Shown here piece by piece: positions 1 to 8,824 of a DNA stretch of 64,000 nucleotides. The stretch lies in the NCBI RefSeq assembly GCF_000495835.1, contig NZ_AWGC01000001.1, positions 1 to 64,000 of the forward strand, read 5' to 3'. Under the pieces are notes generated by a model, which was not told the DNA's origin, searched no databases, and saw nothing but the letters and a program-made list of their open reading frames with translations. How positions within the stretch are numbered: position 1 is the first letter of the stretch; every line of letters starts with the position of its first letter. Position numbers and translations under genes: made by a program. Origin of the DNA: Asticcacaulis sp. AC402. GTDB lineage: Bacteria > Pseudomonadota > Alphaproteobacteria > Caulobacterales > Caulobacteraceae.

Positions 1-133
1 AGTTCGCTTTTTTTCAGCTCAAGCGCCGGACTAGGCGCCCCCCATGGCTCCTCGCAAAAGCTCGGGCGCCCAAAGAACGTTCTCTGGCGCGCTTGCCAAC
101 CCACGATGAGTCAAGATTTTCGCGGGTTGGTAT
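1..133 (-). repeat. Repeat family B, copy 1 (cut by window edge)
   Basis: Reverse-complement match to the elements at 16262-16397 and 26012-26147. It shares the outer ATACCAACC end (at 125-133 here), the segment with GACTCATCGTGGGTTGG, the GAGGAGCCATG block and the GGCGCTTGAGCTGAAAAAA block. The distal hairpin lies outside the window. The middle carries small insertions relative to the other two copies. Confidence 0.8.
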
Positions 134-143
134 AAGTCGACCT

Positions 144-172
144 GAGACCGGCCCCGAGGCCGGTCTTTTCTT
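144..172. terminator. Rho-independent terminator
   Basis: A perfect stem GACCGGCC (146-153) with loop CCGA and GGCCGGTC (158-165) is followed by TTTTCTT on the plus strand. It lies next to the stop of the minus-strand gene at 171-551 and may also end a plus-strand gene located before the window. Confidence 0.7.
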
Positions 173-551
173 ATGCCGCCATACGGTGCCAGACGGCGTG
201 ATCCACTTTTTGCGCATCCAGCTGGCCGCGCTTCTGCTGATCGAACATCATGCCCATGGCCATTTCGTTCAGCGACTTGAAACTGGCATCGACATTGCCG
301 GGATTGCCATTGGCCGCCGTGACAAAAAACTGGGCAGCATTGACGCGCGGCATCTTCAGATGAATCAGATAGGCCAGGCGCCGGGCGCGCTCGGGGTTCT
401 GGCGGTGGGCAAAAGCGTCTTCCGCGAACATTTCCTTACCCAGTTGGGCTATGTACTCAATACTGAGCGCTGTAAAGCGCTCGGCGTCGAGAGGCTGCAT
501 CATGCGCGAGGGTTCTATTTCCAGGATTATATCGTTCAACAGGAAGTACAA
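171..551 (-). CDS. Conserved-looking hypothetical protein, 126 aa
   Basis: An open frame of 126 codons starting with TTG at 551, with GAGGCG about eight bases upstream. A later in-frame ATG pair begins at 503. The protein is soluble, with no signal peptide or membrane segment. It has an amphipathic N-terminal strand (MYFLLNDIILEIEP) and a mostly helical remainder. I do not recognise a named domain. It may be an alphaproteobacterial family restricted to Caulobacter relatives, but that is an impression from memory only. It points the same way as the DUF1491 gene at 635-964 and could be cotranscribed with it. Confidence 0.6.
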   Translation of the reverse strand: MYFLLNDIILEIEPSRMMQPLDAERFTALSIEYIAQLGKEMFAEDAFAHRQNPERARRLAYLIHLKMPRVNAAQFFVTAANGNPGNVDASFKSLNEMAMGMMFDQQKRGQLDAQKVDHAVWHRMAA

Positions 552-634
552 AGGGACGCCTCGCTACTGGTTGGGCGATCACTTTCTCACAAAGCGTTTT
601 CTATCCGGTGTAGGAAGACGGTTAACACGCGCGT

Positions 635-964
635 CTACTTCAAATCGACCTTTTCGGTGAGGAAATGACGGCCTTCGACATCCTCGATCTCGATCACCCA
701 TATGTCGGGATCGTAGCGGATCTGGCGCGTAATCCAGGCATCGAGATCGGGTTCACTGACCGTCTCGAGCGGCCGCATCCATACGGTCTCATCGCCATTG
801 GTCACTTCGCGCAAGACGTAGGCGTCGCGCGTGCGCAGGTTAAGCACTTTTATGACCACGGAACCGGCGCGGGCATCGCCCTTGCGCGTTATGTGGGCGA
901 AGCTGCCGGCCTGGTCGATCCGCCGCAACAAGGCCCCCACCCAGAGATCCGCCGATAACAACAT
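635..964 (-). CDS. DUF1491 family protein
   Basis: The 109-residue product begins MLLSADLWVGALLRR and contains RKGDARAG, VWMRP and the C-terminal IEIEDVEGRHFLTE, all typical of the alphaproteobacterial DUF1491 family. No function has been established for the family. ATG at 964 was chosen over an in-frame TTG at 985 because family members begin at this methionine; an AGGGT lies upstream. It is a small cytoplasmic protein that runs toward the hypothetical gene at 171-551, separated by about 80 bases. Confidence 0.8.
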   Translation of the reverse strand: MLLSADLWVGALLRRIDQAGSFAHITRKGDARAGSVVIKVLNLRTRDAYVLREVTNGDETVWMRPLETVSEPDLDAWITRQIRYDPDIWVIEIEDVEGRHFLTEKVDLK

Positions 965-1046
965 ATTCTTAACCCTGTTTCCCAACCGGCCATAAACCCT
1001 GATGGCCTATAGATGGCTTTAGAGTTCTCTTTTCCGAAGCGATCCT

Positions 1047-1991
1047 GTGGCCCTGACCTGCAAATCCGTCCTGATGGCCGTCGCGTCATGGCTTATGCTG
1101 TCCGCCCCGACGGCCATGGCCGAAGGCGACATCGGCACGATCGCGGTGAAGCGCTATTTCCTGAAAGAAGTCAATGCCCGCTGCGGCCTGCTGGACGACG
1201 CCACGGCACGCGCCCTTTCCGCTGGCTACGTCCAGGCGCGCAACAGCGCCCTGCGTGCAGGCTACGATATGGCCGATCTCAGCCCGTGGCTGGCCAAGGC
1301 GCGCAGCGCCGCCAGGGCTGCGTCGTGCAGCGCCCCGGAAGTCACCGACGAAGCCAATCTGGCGCGCGGCGGCTTTCGCCGTTTTCTGGCGCTGTCGACG
1401 CTCGACCTGCCGACCGGCCGCACGGCCTGGAACGCCATCCGCTCTGCCGGCAGCGAAAGCCGCTGGCGCCTGGTCCAGTACCAGAACGCGCCCGGCATAG
1501 ACGCCGCCCTCGGATTGTACGGCGCCGTCGACCGCTACAGCTTCGCCGTAATGGCCCGGTTCAAGGACGGTGCCCGGCCCTACAGCGCCCGGCTTCTCGT
1601 CCGCGATCCGTCGGTTGTATCGGTGGGCCTGATCAATCCTGCAGCTTACGACATCAGCCGCCAGGCGCCGATGGGCCTGTCCGAGTCGGGCGCGATCAGC
1701 TTCATGGCGCGCGCCGCCAGCACGACTACGGCCAACCTGGCGCCCTATGTGACGGCAAATTCGGCGGGCTTCAGTCTGACCGGCAAGTATGTTGGCGACC
1801 AGAGCCCGGTGGAGGCCATGCGCTTTGACTTCCCGTCGCGGGCCTTTCCGGCGATTGGCCGGCTGGATCCGCGCGAAGACATTGTCGTGGTGTTCGAGTG
1901 CGAGGACGGCCCGCGCTATGTCCGGTTCGAGGTCGGCGATTTCGTCACCGGCCTGACCTGGCTCAACCTGCCGTCGGGCTGGCAGGCCTGA
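1047..1991 (+). CDS. Secreted hypothetical protein, 314 aa
   Basis: The N-terminus (MALTCKSVLMAVASWLMLSAPTAMA) is a plausible Sec signal peptide with an AMA cleavage site, so the protein is probably periplasmic or envelope-associated. The mature part has two cysteines near the start (NARCGLL and AASCSAP) that could form a disulphide. No catalytic motif is recognised. The start is GTG at 1047; an ATG at 1074 would remove the positively charged n-region, so GTG fits better. It stands alone: the DUF1491 gene upstream is divergent and the kinase downstream is convergent. Confidence 0.65.
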   Translation: MALTCKSVLMAVASWLMLSAPTAMAEGDIGTIAVKRYFLKEVNARCGLLDDATARALSAGYVQARNSALRAGYDMADLSPWLAKARSAARAASCSAPEVTDEANLARGGFRRFLALSTLDLPTGRTAWNAIRSAGSESRWRLVQYQNAPGIDAALGLYGAVDRYSFAVMARFKDGARPYSARLLVRDPSVVSVGLINPAAYDISRQAPMGLSESGAISFMARAASTTTANLAPYVTANSAGFSLTGKYVGDQSPVEAMRFDFPSRAFPAIGRLDPREDIVVVFECEDGPRYVRFEVGDFVTGLTWLNLPSGWQA

Positions 1992-2020
1992 CGCCGTCGT
2001 GAAGCTGAAAGTTCGCAGCG

Positions 2021-2139
2021 TTGGAACCGCGAATGAACGCGAATAAGCGCCAATAGGAGAGCGCCAGAGGCGCTCAATGCATGCCTTGAAACGCTGGTAG
2101 AAGTTATTCGCGCCTGTTCGCGTTCATTCGCGGATCCAA
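2021..2139. repeat. Inverted repeat family D (CCGCGAATGAACGCGAA)
   Basis: Left arm 2021-2046 contains CCGCGAATGAACGCGAATAA. Right arm 2104-2139 contains TTATTCGCG and GTTCGCGTTCATTCGCGG in inverted order. It fills the space between two convergent genes and could act as a bidirectional transcription barrier. Sequences of this wording occur in intergenic regions of unrelated bacteria; that statement is from memory. Confidence 0.7.
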
Positions 2140-2181
2140 CTATAAACCGGAGGCCGCTACGCGGCAGGCGCAAACTCCCAC

Positions 2182-3960
2182 CTAACTCTTCGGCGGCCGG
2201 ATCACAAAGTCGCCAAAGCCCGTCAGGCTTTCCGGCGTATGGGTGTAGTCCTCCAGCGGATTGACCGCCGCCCGCATTGTCGCTTGCGAGCCCGCTTCCG
2301 GAGAAGCCAGCGGCGCGCCGTCCATCAAAACCGCGCCCTGCCCCACCGGAAGGATAACCGACACCCTGGTGCCTTCACCCAATGTACTGGCCAGGATCAT
2401 GCGGCCGCCATGCAGGTGCGCCATTGCCTTGACCAGGGACAGGCCCAGGCCGGTGCCCATGGCCTTCTGTTCCGCCGGACCAGCCTGTTCGTAAGGCTGA
2501 CCCAGGCGGTTGAGATCGTCCGGCGCAATGCCGATGCCCGTGTCGTGTATGGTAATCTCAACCTCATCGATGGTGTGCCCCAGAATCAGGGCAACCTCAC
2601 CGCCCCTGGGCGTGAACTTGACGGAGTTGGACAGGAGATTGAGGCAGATCTGCTTGATGGCGCGTTTATCGGCCGTAACCGGCAGGGGCGAAACCGGCAT
2701 GGTGCTGGTGATCTCAATCGCCTTATCATGGGCCGCCGCCCGGATCAGGCGCAGGGCCGCCGACACTGGCTCGCGCAGGTCGAAGCTTTCAAGGCTGAGC
2801 TCGTACTTCTGGGCCTCGATCTTCGACATGTCGAGCACGTCATTGATCATATCGAGCACGTGCTGGCCGGATTCCCAGATTAGCTGGGCATACTCGGTAT
2901 ACTTCGGCGACAAGTCGCCGAACAGCTTCTGACGCATGATGTCGGAGAAGCCGATGACCGCATTCAGGGGCGTGCGCAGTTCGTGTGACATGCTGGCCAG
3001 GAACTGGGTTTTGCTCTGGTTCAGCGATTCGGCCTCGGCGCGCGCGGCTTCCAGCGTCACTTCACGGGCATGGGCAAGTGAGGCGTCGCTCAAGATTCCG
3101 TGCAAGCGGTTGTCTCCACCCCGGCGCAGGCTCAAGGACACATAGTGGTCCATGGCACCGTGCGGCATAAAGCCAATCTCGGCGCGGCCGGTGACGGAGG
3201 CCTGCTCAAGCGCGGCCTTGACCGCCAGTCGGTCGGGGGCATGGGCTGAAGCCGACAGGCCGAGGCTCATCAGCGAATTGAGATCCAGCCCCGGCGGCGC
3301 CTCACCATAGGCTGAAATCACCTTGCCCTGGCCGTCCAGGCAAAGGACCAGGTGCGGCTGTTCGGTCAGCATGCGCAGCAAGCGGGCCCGCGCGTCTTCG
3401 GCGTCATGCACGCGGTCGACGCGGGCGCGCAGGGCTGGCAGCAGGCCTACCCCCAGGCCGATGGCCACGGACAGCACCGATATCAGCGACAACCAGAAGG
3501 ATTCCTGCGGATCGGGCAGACGCACCCCCTGCCACAAAGCCATCATGACCGCGATCAGAGCGGCCACAACCGACAGAGTGGCGGCCAGCGATATCAGCCG
3601 GCGCTGGTTCAGCACCACGGCAGCGATGATCGGGCTCAACACCCAGGTCGCGCCAGGACCAGCAATACCGCCGGTCAACAGCACAGCGATCACCGAACAG
3701 GCGGTCCATATCCAGATCAGGGTCTGACGCCAGGCCGGCGAATCACGGCTAAGCAGAATCACGGCGCAGGCGCCCGGTACAGTCATGGCGACAAGAGCGC
3801 CGGAGACCAGCGGCGAGGCCGGCATGAACAACAGGCGCAGGAGGCCCAGCAGCATGACCGACGACCAGCCGAGGTGCCACAGGATCACACCCAGCCGCAA
3901 GCCGCTTTCCGTCCCGGGGGACGGTGACAGGACGTCCTGGAAATAAGCTTTGAACGGCAC
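2182..3960 (-). CDS. divJ: Membrane sensor histidine kinase, DivJ-like
   Basis: The 592-residue protein has about six hydrophobic segments in residues 20-180, a PAS-like stretch (about 190-300), a coiled linker, the dimerisation helix with phosphoacceptor motif SMSHELRTPLN near residue 325, and a full HATPase domain with N box (NLLSNSVKF), G1 (DTGIGI) and G2 (GTGLGLSLVK). Size, membrane topology and motif wording match the Caulobacter polar kinase DivJ, which acts on DivK and PleD in cell-cycle control. PleC is the main alternative, but it has a large periplasmic domain that is absent here. The start is GTG at 3960 with AGGAAAG upstream. A C-terminal extension of about 50 residues follows the kinase domain. 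Confidence 0.75.
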   Translation of the reverse strand: MPFKAYFQDVLSPSPGTESGLRLGVILWHLGWSSVMLLGLLRLLFMPASPLVSGALVAMTVPGACAVILLSRDSPAWRQTLIWIWTACSVIAVLLTGGIAGPGATWVLSPIIAAVVLNQRRLISLAATLSVVAALIAVMMALWQGVRLPDPQESFWLSLISVLSVAIGLGVGLLPALRARVDRVHDAEDARARLLRMLTEQPHLVLCLDGQGKVISAYGEAPPGLDLNSLMSLGLSASAHAPDRLAVKAALEQASVTGRAEIGFMPHGAMDHYVSLSLRRGGDNRLHGILSDASLAHAREVTLEAARAEAESLNQSKTQFLASMSHELRTPLNAVIGFSDIMRQKLFGDLSPKYTEYAQLIWESGQHVLDMINDVLDMSKIEAQKYELSLESFDLREPVSAALRLIRAAAHDKAIEITSTMPVSPLPVTADKRAIKQICLNLLSNSVKFTPRGGEVALILGHTIDEVEITIHDTGIGIAPDDLNRLGQPYEQAGPAEQKAMGTGLGLSLVKAMAHLHGGRMILASTLGEGTRVSVILPVGQGAVLMDGAPLASPEAGSQATMRAAVNPLEDYTHTPESLTGFGDFVIRPPKS

Positions 3961-4220
3961 GCTGGTGAGACTTTCCTGATCGGGCCTTTGGCCCCAAAAC
4001 CGGACAACAATAAACTCCGGCGCGGAAAAGACGAAAACAATCGCGCCGCACGGGAATAGCCAGGGCGCGATCCTATCGATTGGAATCAGATTAGCGTCCT
4101 GGCTTGGCCCAGTGTCGCACGTTTTTTCCGAAAAATGGCGTCCCTTTATCGGGACGTCTCTTTTGCACCAAAAGCCTGTAACTTAAGGTTAATCCCGACA
4201 TGCCATAGTGCGATATGTCG
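3961..4220. other. Intergenic region between two divergent kinase genes
   Basis: No gene is supported here. A hairpin GCGTCCC-TTTATC-GGGACGT at about 4139-4158 is followed by TCTCTTTT. The region should hold the promoters of both kinase genes, but no clear -35/-10 pair stands out. Confidence 0.5.
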
Positions 4221-4324
4221 TAGAGCGGGATGTGTTTTGACGGAATCAAAAAACCCGCTTTAAGTTTTTGTTTTGTCGCGCAATTTATCCGAAAAGTGCT
4301 GAACACTTTGGCGGATGGCGCTCT
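4221..4324 (+). repeat. REP-like repeat family A, copy 1
   Basis: It has the consensus layout: TAGAGCGGGAT hairpin, then AAGTTTTTGTTTTGTCGCGC, then AATTTATCCGAAAA, ending GGCGCTCT. It sits just upstream of the kinase gene at 4335. The open frame of that gene reads back into the repeat, so upstream ATG codons inside the repeat should not be used as starts. Confidence 0.85.
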
Positions 4325-4334
4325 CATCACCCGG

Positions 4335-5129
4335 ATGCCTAGCATGTCCCTTCCGCTGCCCCAATCGCCGGAAACCGAGTCGTGGACACAGGCCCAGGGC
4401 GAAGCTCCAGCCTGGAATCTCGACCCGCGGCGCAGCCCGGACAAGGACATTGCGCGTAAATCCTTTCTGCGCATGGTCAGCCATGAGCTGCGCACGCCGC
4501 TTAACAGCATCATCGGCTTTTCCGAAATCCTTCGCCAGGAACTGTACGGTCCGCTGGGTTCACCACACTACGTCGAGTACGCCAACATCATTCGCGACAG
4601 CGGCACCAAGCTGCTGACCCTGTTCAACGGCTTTATCGAGATTGTGCGGCTGGAAAGCGGGGGCGATCTGAAGCCGGTCCCAGAACAGGTCCTGCCCTAT
4701 CTCGAAGAAGCCGCCGGCAAGCTCAAATCCGTCGCCCAGGACCGCGGCGTGCGCCTTGAGGTCAAGCTGCGGGACGAAGATATCTACGCTATGTTCGATC
4801 CTCGCGGTCTGGCCTCTTGCCTTGATCAACTTCTGCACAACGCCATCGACTTCACCGCCGACGGCGTGGTCGAACTGGACGCCCGCTGCTCGGGTGATCA
4901 GGTCGACGTCTGGGTCTTCAACCGTGGCGACGCCCCCGAACAAAGCGACATCGAGCGTCTGATGCTGCCCTTCGAACAGGGTGACGGCCATGTCAGCCGT
5001 ACCCGCGAAGGCGCCGGCCTGGGCTGGGCCATCGTCAAGCTGAACTGCCAGGTCATGGGCGGGGTGTTCCGCGTCATCTCGCGCCCGGGCGAAGGCCTGA
5101 AGGCCATCATCCGCCTGAAAGCTGCCTGA
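4335..5129 (+). CDS. Soluble histidine-kinase-like protein with altered G1 box
   Basis: About 264 residues and no membrane segment. The dimerisation helix carries MVSHELRTPLNSIIGF with the phosphoacceptor histidine. The ATPase domain keeps an N-box-like LLHNAIDF and a G2-like GAGLGWAIVK. At the G1 box, where DxGxG is expected, it reads FNRGDAPE, so the nucleotide-binding aspartate is missing. The protein may be a weak kinase, a phosphatase or a phosphotransfer partner rather than a normal kinase. ATG at 4335 or 4344 is preferred because upstream codons fall in a repeat; no strong ribosome site decides between them. It is divergent from the DivJ-like gene and may work with it. Confidence 0.75.
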   Translation: MPSMSLPLPQSPETESWTQAQGEAPAWNLDPRRSPDKDIARKSFLRMVSHELRTPLNSIIGFSEILRQELYGPLGSPHYVEYANIIRDSGTKLLTLFNGFIEIVRLESGGDLKPVPEQVLPYLEEAAGKLKSVAQDRGVRLEVKLRDEDIYAMFDPRGLASCLDQLLHNAIDFTADGVVELDARCSGDQVDVWVFNRGDAPEQSDIERLMLPFEQGDGHVSRTREGAGLGWAIVKLNCQVMGGVFRVISRPGEGLKAIIRLKAA

Positions 5130-5199
5130 AAGCTGCCTGACTTCGGATCGCGAGTTTTCTTTCGGCTATGGCTTGAACCGGAGGGTACGGCCCGCCTAT

Positions 5200-5622
5200 A
5201 TGCCGGTCATGTCTGCACAGCTGCAAGCCCGCCTCACTACTTTGCTCGAAGAGTTCGAACTGTTCGACGACTGGGAAGAGCGCTACCGCTACATCATTGA
5301 CCTGGGCAAGGATATGCCGCCGCTCAAAGCGGAAGAGCGCAACGACGCCACACGCGTCCTCGGCTGTGCCTCTCAGGTGTGGCTGGTCATGGATCCGTCG
5401 CCAGACGACGCGCTGCGTTTTCGCGGCGAGTCGGACGCCTTTATCGTCAAGGGGCTGATTGCCATCCTGGTTCGGCTGCTTGACGGTCTTCCCTGCCACG
5501 CGGTCCAGAGTTTCTCGATCCGTGACACCTTGCATCGTCTCGGCCTGGATGAGGCCTTGTCATCCCAGCGCACCAACGGCCTGGTCTCCATGGTCGAACG
5601 GTTGAAGAAAGCGACGGCTTGA
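5200..5622 (+). CDS. sufE: SufE-type cysteine desulfuration protein
   Basis: The 140-residue product matches the SufE/CsdE family: a helical N-terminus (LTTLLEEFELFDDWEERYRYII), LGKDMPPL, and RVLGCASQVWL with the cysteine that takes persulfide sulfur from SufS for Fe-S cluster assembly, followed by VKGLIAIL. Family length is about 140. The frame extends upstream to a TTG at 5173, but GGAGGG at 5179-5184 lies inside that extension, so ATG at 5200 (or 5209) is the better start. No suf operon is adjacent in this window. Confidence 0.9.
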   Translation: MPVMSAQLQARLTTLLEEFELFDDWEERYRYIIDLGKDMPPLKAEERNDATRVLGCASQVWLVMDPSPDDALRFRGESDAFIVKGLIAILVRLLDGLPCHAVQSFSIRDTLHRLGLDEALSSQRTNGLVSMVERLKKATA

Positions 5623-5674
5623 CAGTCGCGCTCGCCTATGGAACAAATAGTGAACATCTTATGGAGCATTCGCC

Positions 5675-5869
5675 ATGGCCACAGTTTTCGATCTCAAAGC
5701 CTGCCTTAAGTGGACGCGCATGGATGCGCGCGACGCCGTGCGCGACCTGAAGCTGATCCTCGACGAGAAGGATTTCCTCAGCCTGTTCGCCGGGGTGGCG
5801 GAACAGGGTTTCTACCAGGGCCTGGATGCGCTTGGAAACTCTGTAACCGTCCACGTCGTGGCAAGCTGA
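5675..5869 (+). CDS. Small hypothetical protein, 64 aa
   Basis: A short frame with ATG at 5675 preceded by GGAG at a suitable distance. The product (MATVFDLKACLKWTRMDARDA at the start) looks soluble, mixed helix and strand, with one cysteine. No known domain is recognised. It follows sufE by about 50 bases in the same direction and may share its transcript. The good ribosome site and ordinary codon use support it as a real gene. Confidence 0.5.
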   Translation: MATVFDLKACLKWTRMDARDAVRDLKLILDEKDFLSLFAGVAEQGFYQGLDALGNSVTVHVVAS

Positions 5870-6039
5870 AATCATCCCTGGCCTTCACTGCGCCTCGTCC
5901 TGGCTAATGCCCGGATGTATCCCGGCTATGTTCCCGGGAGCCTGTGTCCCCGTGCTCGGCCTGGCTGGCAGAGGCCTTGGGAACACCAGCGGAATTGCCG
6001 CCTTGTGGGCTCTGACGGCTTCTGATAGGTGATCAGACC

Positions 6040-6741
6040 TTGCTAAGGAAAGCTTTGAAATTCCTGCCAACGAGATCGATCGCCTTGCCCCCTCCCCCTT
6101 CTTTCGCCCATGTCGACACCTGGATTTTCGACTTGGACCAGACCTTGTATCCGCACGAGGCCGAGGTCATGGCCCTGATCGAAGGCAAGATGACCGCCTT
6201 TGTGGCGCGCGAAACCGGCCTGTCCCAGCCCGAGGCCTATGCTCTGCAGAAAACCTATTTGTTCGAACACGGAACGACCCTGGCCGGACTGATGGCGCAC
6301 CACGGCGTCGAACCGCGCCGCTTCCTCGACGAGGTTCACGACGTCTCGCTCGACACCCTCGTGCCGGATCCAGAACTCAACAGCCTGGTGAGCAGCATGG
6401 AGGGGCGGCGGATCGTTTTCACCAACGGCGACCAAAATCATGCTGTTCGCATCCTGGAAAAGCTGGAGATGACCGACTTGTTCGATGGCGTCTTCCACCT
6501 CGAGCACGCCAACTATGTCCCCAAGCCTAACCTGTTGACGTTTGAACTGATGATGAAGGCGCACATCGTCAACCCCAAGACCGCCGCCTTCTTCGAGGAC
6601 AGCCCAAAGAACCTCAGACCCGCCTTCGATCTCGGCATGAAAACCATCCTGGTCGGTCCCAAGGCGGACGGCAACAGCGATCCGTGGGTCCACTTCCGCG
6701 GCCCCAATCTCAAGTACTTCCTGCGCGATCATTTTGCGTAA
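6040..6741 (+). CDS. HAD-family pyrimidine 5'-nucleotidase
   Basis: A HAD hydrolase with motif I WIFDLDQTLYP (nucleophile and acid aspartates), motif II (IVFTNGD), a motif III lysine (VPKPN) and motif IV FFEDSPKN. This wording is typical of the SDT1/pyrimidine nucleotidase subgroup, which dephosphorylates UMP/CMP-type nucleotides. It precedes dapD, an arrangement common in alphaproteobacteria. The start is uncertain: candidate starts are TTG at 6040, 6055 (preceded by AAGGAA) and 6085. The domain itself begins about residue 26 of the longest form. Confidence 0.85.
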   Translation: MLRKALKFLPTRSIALPPPPSFAHVDTWIFDLDQTLYPHEAEVMALIEGKMTAFVARETGLSQPEAYALQKTYLFEHGTTLAGLMAHHGVEPRRFLDEVHDVSLDTLVPDPELNSLVSSMEGRRIVFTNGDQNHAVRILEKLEMTDLFDGVFHLEHANYVPKPNLLTFELMMKAHIVNPKTAAFFEDSPKNLRPAFDLGMKTILVGPKADGNSDPWVHFRGPNLKYFLRDHFA

Positions 6742-6804
6742 ACTACGTGTTGCAACGCGGGGTGCAGAGCTTTATGGGACAGGCCGAAAACACATTTTGA
6801 CAGC

Positions 6805-6864
6805 CTGGTGCTTCGCGGCTTCAGGACGTTTCGTGTCCTACCGCTTCGCTGCTTCAGGACGTTT
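6805..6864 (-). repeat. Repeat family E, tandem pair in dapD leader
   Basis: Read on the minus strand, two units of about 30 bases contain AACGTCCTGAAGCAGCGAAG and AACGTCCTGAAGCCGCGAAG. They resemble the pair at 58834-58900. They lie directly before the ribosome site of dapD, probably in its untranslated leader. Confidence 0.65.
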
Positions 6865-6875
6865 GGAGTCTGCCC

Positions 6876-7724
6876 ATGTCTGACCTCGCCGCCTTCAAGG
6901 ATGATATCGAAGCCGCCTGGGAGGTCCGCGATACGCTGAACCCCGACTATCGAGGCGCCTATCGCGAAGCCGTCGCGGGTGCGCTCGAACTGCTCGACAG
7001 CGGGCGCTTCCGCGTCGCCGACAAGGTCGACGGCGTGTGGCACACCAATCAATGGCTCAAAAAGGCGGTGCTGTTGTCGTTCCGTCTCAATGCCAACGAA
7101 CTTATGCACACCGGCCGCGGCTTGTTCGAACAGGCACCTCTGGGGCCCTACTGGGACAAGGTGCCGAACAAGTTTGCCAAGTGGGGCGCCGAGGACTTCC
7201 AGAAGGCCGGTTTCCGCGCTGTACCGGGCGCCCTTGTCCGCCAGGGCGCCTATATCGCCAGGAACGTCGTGCTGATGCCGTCCTTCGTCAACATCGGCGC
7301 CTATGTCGATGAGGGCACCATGGTCGACGGCTGGTCCACCGTTGGTTCCTGCGCCCAGATCGGCAAGAATGTGCACCTCTCGGGTGGCGTCGGTATCGGC
7401 GGCGTGCTGGAGCCGTTGCAGGCAAATCCGACCATAATCGAAGACGATTGTTTCATCGGCGCACGGTCCGAAGTGGCCGAAGGCGTGGTGGTCGAGCAGG
7501 GCTCGGTCCTGTCGATGGGGGTTTACCTGTCGGCCTCGACCCGTATCGTCGATCGCGCCACCGGCGAAGTTTTCCGCGGCCGTGTACCGGCCTACTCGGT
7601 CGTCGTGCCGGGGGCCTTGCCCGATCCGAAGGGCGGTCCATCGCTGTACTGCGCCGTCATCGTCAAGCGCGTCGATGCGCAAACGCGGTCCAAAACTGGC
7701 ATCAATGAACTGTTGAGGGACTGA
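6876..7724 (+). CDS. dapD: Tetrahydrodipicolinate N-succinyltransferase
   Basis: The 282-residue product is a full-length DapD. It transfers succinate from succinyl-CoA to tetrahydrodipicolinate in the lysine/meso-diaminopimelate pathway. Recognisable parts are an N-terminal helical domain, [17 protein letters not shown], the left-handed beta-helix with hexapeptide repeats (about residues 110-230, for example [18 protein letters not shown]) and the C-terminal [13 protein letters not shown] at 6876 follows GGAG. The stop codon overlaps the start of the next gene (TGATG), so the two are probably translated together. Confidence 0.96.
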   Translation: MSDLAAFKDDIEAAWEVRDTLNPDYRGAYREAVAGALELLDSGRFRVADKVDGVWHTNQWLKKAVLLSFRLNANELMHTGRGLFEQAPLGPYWDKVPNKFAKWGAEDFQKAGFRAVPGALVRQGAYIARNVVLMPSFVNIGAYVDEGTMVDGWSTVGSCAQIGKNVHLSGGVGIGGVLEPLQANPTIIEDDCFIGARSEVAEGVVVEQGSVLSMGVYLSASTRIVDRATGEVFRGRVPAYSVVVPGALPDPKGGPSLYCAVIVKRVDAQTRSKTGINELLRD

Positions 7725-8215
7725 TGGATAGCGCTACGCTCGACGCCCTGGCCGGATTTCCGGATCAATTGGAAGCGCATTATGGCGCCATTCCGGAAGG
7801 TTTCGAGCTGTGGACGCCGCAGTCATGGCAGGGTTGCCCCAGCGAGTTCTATTCGGCGCTGGAACAACTCTGTCACGTGCGCGATATCGAGATTGATGGC
7901 TACCACGTTCGATTTGTCCGAACACTGAAGGAAGATCACCCATTCCTGCCCGGTGTCGACGGCGACCGTCTGAAGATCGACCGCGGCTATGCCGATTGTT
8001 TCGCGCCGGATGTGTTCGCGCAGATCCGCCGGGCGCGTGAGGAAACATTAGTCTTGCTGGCGACGGTCTCGGCTGAACAATGGCGGAGGACCTGCGATTT
8101 CGACAATTATGGCGCAACGAGTCTGCGCGGGCTGGTGCACTATCTGTGCAGCCATGACCAGCAGCATCTGGCCGGCTTGCAGTGGCTGGCGGGGAAGATA
8201 GCTTCTCAGGTCTGA
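7724..8215 (+). CDS. DinB-like four-helix protein
   Basis: A 163-residue protein with the layout of the DinB/YfiT metal-binding superfamily. It has a first histidine in an N-terminal helix (LCHVRDIEIDGYHVRF) and a late HxxxH-like pair in YLCSHDQQHLAGL. Members bind a divalent metal, and some are thiol-dependent transferases; the substrate here is unknown. It overlaps the dapD stop by one base, suggesting coupling with dapD. It converges with the gene at 8206-8559, overlapping by about ten bases. Confidence 0.7.
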   Translation: MDSATLDALAGFPDQLEAHYGAIPEGFELWTPQSWQGCPSEFYSALEQLCHVRDIEIDGYHVRFVRTLKEDHPFLPGVDGDRLKIDRGYADCFAPDVFAQIRRAREETLVLLATVSAEQWRRTCDFDNYGATSLRGLVHYLCSHDQQHLAGLQWLAGKIASQV

Positions 8216-8559
8216 CGTTCGGTGCCGTCGGTGCCGGGGGCGGCAAAGCCGGTTGCTTTGAACCTGGCGATGTCGTCGGTACGGGTGTTTTCCACCGTCC
8301 AGAAGGTCGTGAAGTCGGGATTGTCGACGACCATACCGGAGAATTTCAGCTGATAACGTCCGGGTGAAGCCGGGCTCAGGTTGTCCGTATCCGGCGGCAA
8401 ACGGAAAAGGCCGGATTTATCGAACTTCTCGATGACGATGCCTTTGAGGTCGCTGATATGGACGATGCGGCCATAGGTCTCGTACCTGTCGACCGGACGT
8501 TCCTGGTTGTCCACGAACAGGACACCAACGACCAGGGTTTTGCCGATAAACGCGTCCAT
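8206..8559 (-). CDS. Conserved-looking hypothetical protein, 117 aa
   Basis: ATG at 8559 is preceded by GGAGAAC at a good distance. The longer frame upstream of it has no such site and low coding quality. The product (MDAFIGKTLVVGVLFVDNQ) is soluble and rich in beta strands, with a Gly/Pro-rich centre and an N-terminal part resembling a small barrel (SH3/Sm-like by eye only). No named family is recognised. It overlaps the end of the DinB-like gene in the convergent direction. Confidence 0.6.
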   Translation of the reverse strand: MDAFIGKTLVVGVLFVDNQERPVDRYETYGRIVHISDLKGIVIEKFDKSGLFRLPPDTDNLSPASPGRYQLKFSGMVVDNPDFTTFWTVENTRTDDIARFKATGFAAPGTDGTERQT

Positions 8560-8703
8560 AGTTCTCCAACTCCGATGCACGTGACGGGTGGTTGCAAGTT
8601 CGAGGCCGAAAACCGTCGACGAAAGAGGTGTGGGGTCCGCAACCCCACGAAACCTTGTTATCTTTCCTTTCCCTGCTCCGATCGGGGCAGGCCCCAAACG
8701 CCG

Positions 8704-8824
8704 TTAGAGCGGGATGTGTTTTGAGGGAATCAAAATCCCGCTCTACGTTTTTCTTTTCTCGCGCAATTTTTCCGAAAGCGGGAACGCCCGTGCGGTGACG
8801 TCCACACTATCGGATTGCTCTTTA
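8704..8824 (+). repeat. REP-like repeat family A, copy 2
   Basis: It has the TAGAGCGGGAT hairpin, the central poly-T segment TTTTTCTTTTCTCGCGC, a GCGGGAACGCCCGTGC insert variant and the final TCGGATTGCTC. Its right end overlaps the TAA stop codon of clpB (8822-8824), so it lies immediately downstream of that gene. Confidence 0.8.
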
